A stretch of 63,073 bases of DNA from NCBI GenBank assembly GCA_938015595.1, contig CALLPI010000024.1, positions 1 through 63,073 on the forward strand, read 5' to 3'. This document shows positions 54,180 through 63,073 of this stretch, in pieces. A program made the position numbers and the translations under genes. The DNA is from an uncultured Saprospiraceae bacterium. Its GTDB lineage: Bacteria > Bacteroidota > Bacteroidia > Chitinophagales > Saprospiraceae. Positions within the stretch are counted from its first letter, which is position 1. The number at the start of each line of letters is the position of its first letter. Under the pieces are notes generated by a model. That model saw only the letters and a list, made by a program, of their open reading frames with translations. It made no database searches and was not told the DNA's origin.

Positions 54180-57100
54180 TCATCGTACTACGGTCACGTC
54201 ACCCTCATAGAGGATGGTTTGGCCGTCAATGAACTCTATGCTGGCCATGAAGACAAATACGCCCGGATTGACTGGCCGGCCCTTGAACGTGCCATCCCAG
54301 CCGTATTCTTCTCGCCCCATGGGCAGGTTGCTGCGGTCAAATACCAACGCGCCCCAGCGGTCGAATATGCGCAAACGGCTGATTTGCCGAGCTGCCGGGC
54401 CGCCAAATAACGTAAAACTGTCGTTGATGCCATCGCCGTTGGGGCTGATGGCGGTGGGAATGTAAATTGGCCGGTTTTTGATAACGAAAATTGTGACAGA
54501 ATCCATGGCAATGCAGCCGTTGGGGTTGGTCACTGTGACAGTGTATGTGGTATTGCTTGTAGGTTGTAAGGTGTGCGGCCCCGCACAATTGCAATCAAGT
54601 GCAATCTCCGGCGACCACCGGGCTATGAAGTCGGCTTGACTCACTAAAATGGTGACGTCTGCCGTGTAACCTAGTTCGATGAACTGGTCAGGGCCGGCAT
54701 CCACCAACAGCGGCGGAGGAGCGGTGACCGTACCAGTGGCGATGGCCGTACATCCCTGCACATCTGTGACTGCAAATCGGAATGTACCTCCCGGAAGCCC
54801 CTCAAAAATGGGAGAGAATTGTGGGTTTTGACTGCCGAGCTGGTAGCTGTAGCCAGGCGTACCGCCAGTGGCTTGCAGTACAATACGGCCGTTGGTGTCG
54901 TAGCTACACACTAGGCCGGTGCTGTCAACCACCTGAAGTGTCAACAACGGGGGCTGAGTGATGGTTACTTGACCTTCGGTGCGGCAATTGTTGCCGTCTA
55001 GTACCGTCACCGTGTAGTTACCTGCTCGCAGCTGTTGTATCTGCGGCGTAGCGCCTCCTGTGCTCCAGGCGTACTGGTAGTTGCCCACACCTCCGGAGGC
55101 CACCACGGTTGCTGAACCATTGGCCTCGTCAAAACATCGAACGTTGGTTTGTTCGAAGCTCAAGGCCAACGGCGGATGGTCTTCCATGTTGAACTGAAAC
55201 AGCCCCAAGCAAAGATTGGCATCGCGTACGGTTACGTTGTAAGTACCAGCGGCCACGTTGAGCAGCGAGTTTTCGCTGACAAACCCCTGCCCCCAGTCGT
55301 ATTGATATGGCGGCCTGCCATTGCCTATTTGCACTACGATGGAGCCGTTGGAAAACCCATTGCATGCAGGTGGCCGTATGGCTTCCACGGTGGGATCGAG
55401 GATCAACTCCAACTCGCGCACAGGAATGACCAACGGCAGTAGGCAGTTGTTAACATCGCGGATGGTGACTGCGTAGTTGCCATTGGGAATATTGGAAAGA
55501 GTGGGGTTGTTGCTGAACCCTGCATTCTGCCAGTTGAACTGGTATGGCCCCACCCCCCCGCGGGGCACAAGTGTGACCGCCCCGTCCGTGCCGCCGTTGC
55601 AAGTGGGCATGGTAATCAAGGTATCCGTTTCTAGCGGCGGTGGTTGGGCGATGGTAAAACTAACCTCCCTGGAGCAAGTAGCGCGGTCAGTTATGGTCAG
55701 CGTGTAAGTGCCCGCGGGCAGATTCTGGATGCTGGCAGTAGTTTGCCCATTGCTCCAGAAGTAATCGTACGGCGGGAAATTGCTCGACACCACCGGGCTA
55801 ATGGCACCGGTGGGCTGGTTGTGGCATCGTACATCGGTCACACTGGCGTTGCCTATGCTGAAATGGTCGGGGCAACATTCCACATTGACGACAATGACTT
55901 TGGATACGCGACAACCACGGTCGGCCTCTACGGTGAGCAAAATAGGCTTTGGCCCAGGGCGATTGAAAGTGACCGTATGTGGCCCTCTGGTGCTGGCAGT
56001 AGGTACGGAGGCAGTGGGGCCGAAATTCCAGGTCCAATTGCGCAGTGTGCCACTAAAGAAAGACTGGTCGGTGAAAGTCACCGGCTGCCCTACACATACG
56101 GTTGTTGGCGCGGTGCGAAAGTCCACTTCTGGGCCAACGAAAGTGCCTGTTCCTCCAAACTCCACGGTGAAGCCAGCGCCCGAGTTGGTAAAGTTATTGA
56201 CTACCAGCGCGTAGCTTCTACCAGCCACCATATTGATGGGCGCCAGGAAGTTGTTATTGCCAGCAGGACAGCCGCAAGTTTCATTCGCGTCGGTTTCGCC
56301 CTGGCGCAGACCAGTTGGCCCTGTACACTGTATCCAGTTGGACAGAGGCTGCCCCACGTTTTCGCCGGCAGCCATGCAGCGTATGGGGTTTTTGTTGTTG
56401 CAGTTATTGATGCCGCCAGGCAGTTCGTACACTACAAAGTCGAGGTCATCGCTGGGGTTGAGCGGCGTAAGGATGAAGGTAAGTGTACCAGGATCTCGGC
56501 AGGTCCATTTGTACCAGGTAGAACTACTCTCTGTAATGATGCATGAGGGGCCATTGCAGCCCACATTACCGATTTCGTTGCTGTTAGCGCCTACGCCGGT
56601 CACGCTGGGTACGGTGAAGGACGACTTGTCGCAGAGCACCACAGCAGTGGCGCAGTCACCAGAGGGACTGGGCACTTCGTTGTAGTTGTTGACGCAAATG
56701 CGGAAAGTACCGCGGAAGCCAAAACGGGCGCTGACTCGGATGTAGTAAGTTTGCCCAATGACGAGCTGGCTGATGAAAGACTGTACAAACTGATTGTTCA
56801 TGTTGTCGGAGGCGCAATCCACCAGGGTGAGGTTGTTGCAAGCACCGGTGTAAAGCGCAAACTGAGGATTGGAAATAGTGCCGCCCGGGGTGTTGGATAC
56901 ATTGCCAGCTACGCTGATATTCACCGTATTGGCCACTGCTACAAAAGAGTACCATACATCATTGACCGCAGCAGTGTTAGGAAAACAACTAGGATTGGGC
57001 ACTGTTGATGGCGTAGAACCAATAGTGGTAAACTGCCCATTGGGTGAGCACCAGGAGGTCACGTTGTTGAGCGGAATGGCGTTGATGCACTCGTCGTTGG

Positions 57101-57182
57101 CGGGTTGGGCTAAGGCGGAAACGGTACAAAGCCACAAAAACTTAGAAACCAGCGCAAAAAGTGTGGAGACGTGTTTTCTCAT
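54180..57182 (-). CDS. Large secreted SprB-repeat protein with PKD domain and gliding-motility C-terminal domain
   Basis: A surface or secreted protein of 1000 residues. Signal peptide about 1-25. Two jelly-roll-like domains (about 26-340) come first, then a PKD domain (about 345-425: TTVCVGQPVTFTDQS), then five or six SprB repeats (about 440-860; each VxCxxxxxGSAxVxxxGGxxPYxYxWxxG), and at the end a CHU_C/gliding-motility domain (about 905-1000: IPTAISPNGDGINDSF, FDRWGALVF). This last domain directs export by the type IX secretion system (type B). SprB-type proteins serve as adhesins in gliding or biofilms. It is convergent with the glucosaminidase gene. Confidence 0.95.
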   Translation of the reverse strand: MRKHVSTLFALVSKFLWLCTVSALAQPANDECINAIPLNNVTSWCSPNGQFTTIGSTPSTVPNPSCFPNTAAVNDVWYSFVAVANTVNISVAGNVSNTPGGTISNPQFALYTGACNNLTLVDCASDNMNNQFVQSFISQLVIGQTYYIRVSARFGFRGTFRICVNNYNEVPSPSGDCATAVVLCDKSSFTVPSVTGVGANSNEIGNVGCNGPSCIITESSSTWYKWTCRDPGTLTFILTPLNPSDDLDFVVYELPGGINNCNNKNPIRCMAAGENVGQPLSNWIQCTGPTGLRQGETDANETCGCPAGNNNFLAPINMVAGRSYALVVNNFTNSGAGFTVEFGGTGTFVGPEVDFRTAPTTVCVGQPVTFTDQSFFSGTLRNWTWNFGPTASVPTASTRGPHTVTFNRPGPKPILLTVEADRGCRVSKVIVVNVECCPDHFSIGNASVTDVRCHNQPTGAISPVVSSNFPPYDYFWSNGQTTASIQNLPAGTYTLTITDRATCSREVSFTIAQPPPLETDTLITMPTCNGGTDGAVTLVPRGGVGPYQFNWQNAGFSNNPTLSNIPNGNYAVTIRDVNNCLLPLVIPVRELELILDPTVEAIRPPACNGFSNGSIVVQIGNGRPPYQYDWGQGFVSENSLLNVAAGTYNVTVRDANLCLGLFQFNMEDHPPLALSFEQTNVRCFDEANGSATVVASGGVGNYQYAWSTGGATPQIQQLRAGNYTVTVLDGNNCRTEGQVTITQPPLLTLQVVDSTGLVCSYDTNGRIVLQATGGTPGYSYQLGSQNPQFSPIFEGLPGGTFRFAVTDVQGCTAIATGTVTAPPPLLVDAGPDQFIELGYTADVTILVSQADFIARWSPEIALDCNCAGPHTLQPTSNTTYTVTVTNPNGCIAMDSVTIFVIKNRPIYIPTAISPNGDGINDSFTLFGGPAARQISRLRIFDRWGALVFDRSNLPMGREEYGWDGTFKGRPVNPGVFVFMASIEFIDGQTILYEGDVTVVR

Positions 57183-57292
57183 CGGAATCGGTTTTGACTC
57201 TTTTTTGTCTTAAACAACGCTAAATTGCGCTTTTGTATCAAAGAAAACGGTTAACGAAAGCCTAAAATGCGAAATTTGTCCGTTCTGATGCC

Positions 57293-57997
57293 ATGAAACA
57301 GCACATACCCAATGCCATTACCTTGCTGAACCTCTTTTGGGGGTGCATGGCCTTGGTGTATGTGTTTCGAGGCGTATTTGAAGGCGTGCTGGTTTGCCTG
57401 GCATTAGCGGTACTGGCCGATTTGTTAGATGGTGCTATGGCGCGCTGGCTCCGGATGCAGTCGCCATTGGGTGTACAGCTGGATTCACTGGCGGATGCAG
57501 TATCCTTTGGCGTGGTTCCTGCAGGGGTGTATTTCCACATGTTGGAGGCCGCGTACCCCCCGAACCGCTGGTGGCTTGCCGCGCCAGCCTTTATCTTGAC
57601 AATGGCTGCGATACTGCGCCTGGCGCGCTTCAACTTGGACGAGCGCCAAAAGGACAATTTCATAGGATTGCCTACGCCGGCCGCTGCAGTATTCGTCGTG
57701 GGGCATTGGTGGATTATTCACACAGACGCTCTGGGGTGGGGTGGAGGGCTGGGGTCACCTCTGATGATTTATGCGGCTATTGCCCTGCTTAGCTGGCTCA
57801 TGCATGCGGACCTGCCCATGTTCAGCCTCAAAATGAAGCGCCTTGCCTGGCAGGGGAATGAAATAAGAATTACCTTTGCGCTGTTGGCGCTGGCATTAGT
57901 TGTACTGTTCCGACAGGCGGCACCCGCGCTCATCATTGCCGCTTACGTGCTGTGGTCGGTAGGTTCGCATTGGTTTACCTCTAAAAGAAATTTATGA
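57293..57997 (+). CDS. pssA: CDP-diacylglycerol-serine O-phosphatidyltransferase
   Basis: Makes phosphatidylserine, precursor of phosphatidylethanolamine, in the membrane. 234 residues with six to eight helices. The CDP-alcohol phosphatidyltransferase motif DGx2ARx8Gx3Dx3D is complete at residues 46-68 (Asp46, Gly47, Ala50, Arg51, Gly60, Asp64, Asp68). The length fits the short PssA type. Its stop overlaps purS by 4 nt (ATGA). Confidence 0.93.
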   Translation: MKQHIPNAITLLNLFWGCMALVYVFRGVFEGVLVCLALAVLADLLDGAMARWLRMQSPLGVQLDSLADAVSFGVVPAGVYFHMLEAAYPPNRWWLAAPAFILTMAAILRLARFNLDERQKDNFIGLPTPAAAVFVVGHWWIIHTDALGWGGGLGSPLMIYAAIALLSWLMHADLPMFSLKMKRLAWQGNEIRITFALLALALVVLFRQAAPALIIAAYVLWSVGSHWFTSKRNL

Positions 57998-58251
57998 AAT
58001 TTGTAGCAGAAATTGACATCATGCCCCACAAGGAACTGCTTGACCCCCAGGGCAAAACAGTAGTCAAAAACATGCCCAATGTGGACATACACGGGGTGCT
58101 AGACGCTCGCATCGGCAAGCACATCACCATGACGCTGGAAGCAGGCTCTGAAGAAGCTGCCCGAGCCATTGTGCAGGATGCCTGCCGCAAACTCCTGGCC
58201 AACCTCATTATGGAAACCTACACGTTTAGCCTGCATCCTGTACAGGCGTGA
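57994..58251 (+). CDS. purS: Phosphoribosylformylglycinamidine synthase subunit PurS
   Basis: The small subunit of the three-part FGAM synthase (PurSQL) in purine synthesis. 85 residues; a small alpha/beta protein with FVAEIDIMPHKELLDPQGKTV, LDARIGKHITMTLEA, and CRKLLANLIMETY, all typical of PurS. The start overlaps pssA (ATGA). purQ and purL are not adjacent, so purS is separated from its partners. rsmI follows 10 nt later. Confidence 0.92.
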   Translation: MKFVAEIDIMPHKELLDPQGKTVVKNMPNVDIHGVLDARIGKHITMTLEAGSEEAARAIVQDACRKLLANLIMETYTFSLHPVQA

Positions 58252-58261
58252 GCCAGCGCGT

Positions 58262-58933
58262 ATGTTGTACATAGTACCTACGCCCATCGGCAACCTGGAA
58301 GATATCACCCTGCGCGCCTTGCGCATCCTGCGCGAGGAGGCGGAAGTGGTACTGGCCGAAGACACCCGCACGTCTTCAGTGCTGTTTCAGAAGTACGACA
58401 TCCATACGCCACTGCGCGCTTTTCATGCTCACAACGAGCACGCCGTTATGCCGGGTATTGTGCAGCAACTACAACAGGGTGTCAAGATGGCGCTCATCTC
58501 CGATGCAGGTACGCCGAGCATCTCCGACCCCGGCTTCCTATTGGTACGTGCGTGCGTACAGCAGGGCATCGAGGTGCAATGCCTGCCAGGTCCTACAGCA
58601 TTTGTGCCAGCACTGGTGGCCTCCGGCCTGCCTTGCGACCGGTTTCACTTTGAGGGTTTCTTACCACACAAAAAAGGCCGCCAAACCCGGCTGAAATACC
58701 TGGCCACCCTGTCCGAAACCTTTGTGTTGTATGAATCGCCGCACCGCCTGCAGCGCTGCATGAAAGAACTCATGGCCGTATGCGGCCCTGAACGCAGCGC
58801 TTGCATCGCACGCGAATTGAGCAAAGTGCACGAAACGCTATATCGGGGTACGCTGGAGGAATTGAGCGCCCGCCTGCAAGGCGACGCGCATATGGCCAAA
58901 GGAGAGATTGTAGTGGTAGTAACAGGGAAATGA
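58262..58933 (+). CDS. rsmI: 16S rRNA (cytidine(1402)-2'-O)-methyltransferase
   Basis: Methylates C1402 of 16S rRNA with SAM. 223 residues. ATG 58262 starts LYIVPTPIGNLEDITLRALR, the RsmI signature; further motifs are VLAEDTRTS, LISDAGTPSISDPGFLLV, and LPGPTAFVPALVASGLP. The C-terminal part is typical (IARELSKVHETLYRGTLEEL). Third gene of the pssA-purS-rsmI run. Confidence 0.95.
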   Translation: MLYIVPTPIGNLEDITLRALRILREEAEVVLAEDTRTSSVLFQKYDIHTPLRAFHAHNEHAVMPGIVQQLQQGVKMALISDAGTPSISDPGFLLVRACVQQGIEVQCLPGPTAFVPALVASGLPCDRFHFEGFLPHKKGRQTRLKYLATLSETFVLYESPHRLQRCMKELMAVCGPERSACIARELSKVHETLYRGTLEELSARLQGDAHMAKGEIVVVVTGK

Positions 58934-59054
58934 TGCGCCAGCCAGACATACTGGAGCAGCCAGCATCGTGATATTAAGCATAGAAGTACTTCACTTTTTG
59001 CAGTTTTAGTACTCCCTGTTGCCATTTCAACTGTGCTCATTTAAAGAGAATTTC

Positions 59055-59062
59055 TACCTTTG
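59055..59062 (+). promoter_or_regulatory. -7 box of the large CUB/PKD protein gene
   Basis: TACCTTTG, a perfect -7 box, 20 nt before the ATG at 59083. The -33 element is unclear (TGTG at 59032-59035 would have the right spacing). Confidence 0.55.
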
Positions 59063-59082
59063 GACTTTTCAAACACGAATCA

Positions 59083-62000
59083 ATGAAGTATTTTGCCTCC
59101 GCAGTCCTGTTTTTAATATGTTTTGACATGGTATTCTCTCAGGCGCCGATCAATGACAATTGTAGCGGCGTAATCAACCTGGGCGTAGCACCTACCTGCC
59201 CGACCACGGTGTTTACCAATGTCAATGCAACAACCAGCAATATAGGTTTTGGCGACAATCCATCTTGCTTTAATGGTGGCACGGCTCAGCGAGACGTTTG
59301 GTTTGCCTTCACAGCTAGCGATGTACTGGTGGATGTGACTATTACGCTGACCGCCACCAACGCAGGGCCGAACTCGCCCCTAGCCAACCCGCAAATTGCC
59401 GTGTATCGCGGCGACTGCGCATTCAACGGTCTGGCCGAAGTTGCCTGCGTCACTTCGCCGCCTGGTAGCAACCAAACTTCGCTAGACTTGCTAGGGCTAA
59501 GCCCAGGTGTGACCTACTTCCTTCGCATTAACGACTACTCGGCCACCGCTGCACCCAACTGGGGCGATTTCACCCTATGTATTACTGAGTATGTTCCAGC
59601 CTTCAACATGGGGCAGGCACCAGGTACTACGTCTTGCTTTGGAACTTTGTACGACTCTGGCGGCCCTACCGGAAATTATCAGAACAACCAGAATTTAACC
59701 TTCACCATCTGCCCCACCGATGCACACGAGTGTATAGAACTTGTAGTAAGCGATTACAATATGGAGCTAAACCGCGACCGGCTCAATGTGTACAATGGTA
59801 CCTCCATCGCTGCACCACTGGTGGCCAGCGTCACTGGAGTGAATGCACCCAACCAGCCCTTCCGCATACAGGCCAGCACTACAGGCTGCGTCACGGTGCA
59901 GTTTGTATCTGATGGGTCGGTAGTAGCACCGGGGTTTGCACTCACTTGGTCTTGTTCGCCGCTGGCATGCACAGGTACGTCGTTCAACAATCCGGTGGTC
60001 ATCAACAGTCTGCCATTCAACCAGTCGGGCACTACCTGCAACGATGCCTCTAACTTTGCCGATTCGCCCTGTGCCAATGATGCGTTTCTCAACGGGCATG
60101 ATGTAGTGTATCGCTATGATTCGCCGGGGGGTGTTTGTATCGGCGTACAAATCACCGGCGCTAATACCGGTACTGGCGTAGCTATCCTCAATGGCCTGCC
60201 CGGCGACCCCAACACCTTATGCATAGCCAGTAATCCATTGGGCAATATCAACTCGGCAGACCTGCGCACAGCCGGCACTTACTATATTGTGGTAGCTAAT
60301 GCAGGGCCGTGTACGCCATACAATATTTCTATTTCCACCACCAACTGCGAACTGCCGCCAGGGCTGGCCAACGCCCTGTGCAACCCGCTCAATGGATGCC
60401 TGCAGCCAGGCGGAGTGCCGTCGGTTTTTAACTTTCAAGACGGCTTCCAGGACATCCCCCTTGTTCAGGGCGTCAACCAGGGGTGTTGGCTTAGCGTAGG
60501 AGTAGAAGCCGACTTTTATTGGTTTACCATTGAAGCCCAGGCAGATGGCCCGTTTGGCTTTATTCTGGCTGGAGCAGGGCCACCTTCTGATATTGACTTC
60601 AGTGTGTGGGGGCCGTTCACCCGCCAGCAGGTTTGCCAAACTCCTGGCGTAGTCATCAATACAGTGTCCAACTCACAGCCCATACGCTCATCCTGGACAG
60701 GCGGCAGCCTACCCACAGGTATGGCCGACATACACCCCGCGACAGGTATACCTGTGACTGATGATTATGATTGTGGCAGCCCAGCTACACCCGGCGCCGG
60801 CGGAGACCGTTTTGTACGTACCATACCCGCACAACAAGGGCAGGTCTATGTAGTATTGGTCAATGACTTTGGCAATCTTATTGGCTCAGAAGGTATTGCG
60901 GTAGACTGGTCGCCCACAAGACCTGAAGTACTGGCGCCATTACCCGTGACCATCAGCGGATTGGATACCATCATATGCATAGGTGAATCCGTACAGTTTA
61001 ATGTCAATAGTGGTATTGGCACGCTTTCCTGGGTGGACCCCAACGGTACGCTCTCCTGCACCAATTGCCCCAGCCCAACAGCATCTCCTAGTGCCTCCAC
61101 CACCTACAGCCTCATCGTGGATGGTGCGTGCTACGACCAGATCATCCCTGTGACGGTAAAGGTATACGACGTAAATGTTGGTCCGGACGTGACGGTATGC
61201 CGCAACGAACAATTTCAGATTGTGGCTGGAGAGGAATTGCCTAATGCCTTTTATCAATGGTCAGCGCCCAGTGGCCTGACGCTGAGTTGCACTAACTGTG
61301 CCGACCCCCTCCTCACCGCTGTGCAGGCTGGCACGTATCCTGTGGTAGCTACTTTGGTGACACCCAACTGCACCTTGCGCGATACCATGATACTGGAAGT
61401 ACTGCCGCAATTGGCACCACAAGTGACCATCCTGCGCGATACGGCCATTTGTGAAGGTGCCAGCTTGATGCTGGGTGGCGGCGCATCAGCAGGGGTATCG
61501 TACAGTTGGAGTTCGCAACCCTCTGGTTTTCTGTCTTTTGATGCCAACCCCATGGTAACACCTGCCCAAACCATTACCTACTATCTCTCGGCCAGCAATG
61601 CAGAATGTCCTTTTCCATCAGTAGACAGCGTGAGGGTACAAGTAGACATCACCCCCCAACTCGCTGTGACCTCCGATACTACACTCTGCCAGGGGCAGCC
61701 CATATTGATGGGCAACACTACCGTGGAGGTTGGCGTGGTATATACCTGGACCGGTCCCGACAATATCCTCGAACCTGGAAACCCCAACAGTACAGCTGAG
61801 CCGCAAACTTCGGGTACCTACACCCTGCGTGCCACGCGTGGTGCTTGTACAGTTGACTCCTCCTTCAATGTAACCATCGTACCCATTGATATACAAATAC
61901 AAGCGCCAGACACCATTAAAATATGCCTAGGCGAAACGGTGGACCTCAACGCCTTTGTCGTGCCAGCCAATGCCCAAGCCGTATGGACGCCCAACTTTGA

Positions 62001-63073
62001 AATTGCGCCCAATGTAGGCAACAGTGTACAAGCTACCCCCAGCAATACCATTACTTACACCGCAACTGTAACCATACCCGGCTGCCAGCGCACCGACCGC
62101 GTCCGTATTGAGGTGGACTCACTGCCTTTCCTGCGCGATATCACGCCTGATGTCGTCAAAGACCCCTACTGCCCAGGCGAAATCGTGATCCTGTCTTCGG
62201 AGACCTACGAACCCAGCGATTTTCCTAACCTGCGCTTCCGGTGGCTACAAGGCCCCGGCTACGAAACGCCAGACACACTCTGGAACATGGTCATCACCAC
62301 CACAGATACCTTCACCTTCCAGCGTGTACTGGTCAACGGCGCTTGCGTGGATACTACGGCTATCATTCTCAATGTGGTGGAGCCGCCCACTCCGCGCGTC
62401 ATCCCTTCCGACACTATCATCTGTACCGGCGACCGCGTACAATTGCTGGCCCTCGACTATGGAGACTATGACATATCCTGGACGCCCGAAGCTGGCCTGA
62501 GTTGTACCAACTGCCCCAATCCCATAGCAACACCTGGCGCCACTACGGTATATACCCTGCAGGTAGATGTGCCTAACTGCCCGGTAGGCGCTTCAGCCAA
62601 TATTGTGGTAGAACCTGGCCCTACGGTGGCTATGGCACCCAACCAGGCAGTCTGCCGAGGTACAACCGTACGATTGAACAATGATTTTGATACCTTTAGT
62701 AACTACACCTGGAGATCTAGCACCGATCCGAACTTCATCTCCTCTGATCCGCTGCTAAGCGTGACGCCGGATGTGACCACCACTTACACGCTTACAGCAG
62801 TGCGCGGCACCTGCGTACCGCAGGTCTTCAACGTGACTATCACCGTGGTGCAACCGCCTACCGCCACAGCTGGCCCCGACCAGATCATTTGCATGGGCAC
62901 AGCGGCCAATCTCGGCGGCACAGTAGGGGGGTCGGCCAGTACTGGCACCTGGACAGCTACCCCCAACACAGGCACATTCAGCCCCAACGCCAATACCCTG
63001 AATGCCACCTTCACGCCTGCTCAACCCGGCACTTATGTCTTGATGCTCACTGCAGCCGACCCCTCCAATGTAT
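59083..63073 (+). CDS. Giant secreted CUB/Ig-like repeat protein, C-terminus outside window
   Basis: The frame is open from ATG 59083 to the last base, 1330 residues without a stop, so the gene is cut by the window edge. Signal peptide about 1-20 (CFDMVFSQ). A PPC-like domain (about 20-170), a CUB-like domain (about 175-290: YNQNLTFTICP-like core, LNVYNGTS) and further PPC-like domains (to about 620) come first. From about 625 onward tandem Ig/PKD-like repeats of about 90 residues follow, several with the block GLSCTNCPNP before a TTTYTL strand. The missing end probably carries a T9SS sorting or gliding domain. Likely an adhesin or matrix protein; the role is inferred. Confidence 0.9.
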   Translation, partial: MKYFASAVLFLICFDMVFSQAPINDNCSGVINLGVAPTCPTTVFTNVNATTSNIGFGDNPSCFNGGTAQRDVWFAFTASDVLVDVTITLTATNAGPNSPLANPQIAVYRGDCAFNGLAEVACVTSPPGSNQTSLDLLGLSPGVTYFLRINDYSATAAPNWGDFTLCITEYVPAFNMGQAPGTTSCFGTLYDSGGPTGNYQNNQNLTFTICPTDAHECIELVVSDYNMELNRDRLNVYNGTSIAAPLVASVTGVNAPNQPFRIQASTTGCVTVQFVSDGSVVAPGFALTWSCSPLACTGTSFNNPVVINSLPFNQSGTTCNDASNFADSPCANDAFLNGHDVVYRYDSPGGVCIGVQITGANTGTGVAILNGLPGDPNTLCIASNPLGNINSADLRTAGTYYIVVANAGPCTPYNISISTTNCELPPGLANALCNPLNGCLQPGGVPSVFNFQDGFQDIPLVQGVNQGCWLSVGVEADFYWFTIEAQADGPFGFILAGAGPPSDIDFSVWGPFTRQQVCQTPGVVINTVSNSQPIRSSWTGGSLPTGMADIHPATGIPVTDDYDCGSPATPGAGGDRFVRTIPAQQGQVYVVLVNDFGNLIGSEGIAVDWSPTRPEVLAPLPVTISGLDTIICIGESVQFNVNSGIGTLSWVDPNGTLSCTNCPSPTASPSASTTYSLIVDGACYDQIIPVTVKVYDVNVGPDVTVCRNEQFQIVAGEELPNAFYQWSAPSGLTLSCTNCADPLLTAVQAGTYPVVATLVTPNCTLRDTMILEVLPQLAPQVTILRDTAICEGASLMLGGGASAGVSYSWSSQPSGFLSFDANPMVTPAQTITYYLSASNAECPFPSVDSVRVQVDITPQLAVTSDTTLCQGQPILMGNTTVEVGVVYTWTGPDNILEPGNPNSTAEPQTSGTYTLRATRGACTVDSSFNVTIVPIDIQIQAPDTIKICLGETVDLNAFVVPANAQAVWTPNFEIAPNVGNSVQATPSNTITYTATVTIPGCQRTDRVRIEVDSLPFLRDITPDVVKDPYCPGEIVILSSETYEPSDFPNLRFRWLQGPGYETPDTLWNMVITTTDTFTFQRVLVNGACVDTTAIILNVVEPPTPRVIPSDTIICTGDRVQLLALDYGDYDISWTPEAGLSCTNCPNPIATPGATTVYTLQVDVPNCPVGASANIVVEPGPTVAMAPNQAVCRGTTVRLNNDFDTFSNYTWRSSTDPNFISSDPLLSVTPDVTTTYTLTAVRGTCVPQVFNVTITVVQPPTATAGPDQIICMGTAANLGGTVGGSASTGTWTATPNTGTFSPNANTLNATFTPAQPGTYVLMLTAADPSNV

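Noticed and set aside
55644-56546. Plus-strand open frame of 300 codons inside the SprB-repeat gene
   Set aside because: Antisense to a protein with signal peptide, PKD, SprB and CHU_C domains.

Overview
The window is chromosomal DNA from a member of the Bacteroidota, most plausibly a Saprospiria (Saprospiraceae-like) bacterium. This rests on type IX secretion C-terminal domains (both the sorting-domain type and the gliding-motility CHU_C type), SprB-type repeats, bacillithiol synthesis (BshA), a Bacteroidota-type second LpxD, DUF4271 next to hemD, DUF6913, bactofilin next to AtpZ, and promoters with the Bacteroidota -7 box TAnnTTTG instead of sigma70 boxes. No rRNA, tRNA, CRISPR array, insertion sequence or prophage was recognised. 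The order-level placement is inference.

Layout. 1-8.3 kb is mostly accessory: a STAND NTPase that runs off the left edge (minus strand), DUF2256 plus an unusual SDR, pabB, an exported 12-MORN/caspase protein, bshA and a coiled-coil secreted protein. 8.5-16.9 kb holds a DUF4143 ATPase with a striking operator-like promoter, a lipid-kinase-family protein, an ABC exporter pair, a CPBP protease and a cell-wall pair (lytic transglycosylase, LD-carboxypeptidase). 16.9-18.2 kb is a gene graveyard. 18.2-30 kb carries a T9SS-exported GH13 amylase, a photolyase, a dead AraC regulator, an acyl-CoA synthetase, an FKBP lipoprotein, an Lrp regulator, an LpxD homologue and gyrB. 30-45.6 kb is core metabolism: ccmE-ccmF, a DUF2520 protein, DUF4271-hemD-accA-DUF6913-dapA-uvrB, an M28 peptidase, nadB and a universal stress protein. 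45.6-53 kb holds a leaderless-looking rlmB, a signal-less muramidase, bactofilin-atpZ without atpB, a biotin carrier protein, hypB, methylmalonyl-CoA epimerase, serine acetyltransferase and DHFR. 53-63 kb has a glucosaminidase, two giant secreted adhesin-like proteins and, between them, pssA-purS-rsmI.

The most distinctive non-genic structure is a 68-bp dispersed hairpin repeat, present five times between genes (2795, 7465, 16985, 22744, 41402), with 14-bp arms and constant length. It creates false N-termini in naive gene calls. Other points worth a second look are the truncated STAND NTPase hidden beneath misleading antisense frames, the exported MORN-caspase with four C-x2-G-x-C modules, the tandem palindromes over the DUF4143 promoter, three decayed genes, a Cys-type CcmE, and -7 boxes only 4-6 nt before the gyrB and rlmB start codons, which predict leaderless mRNAs.
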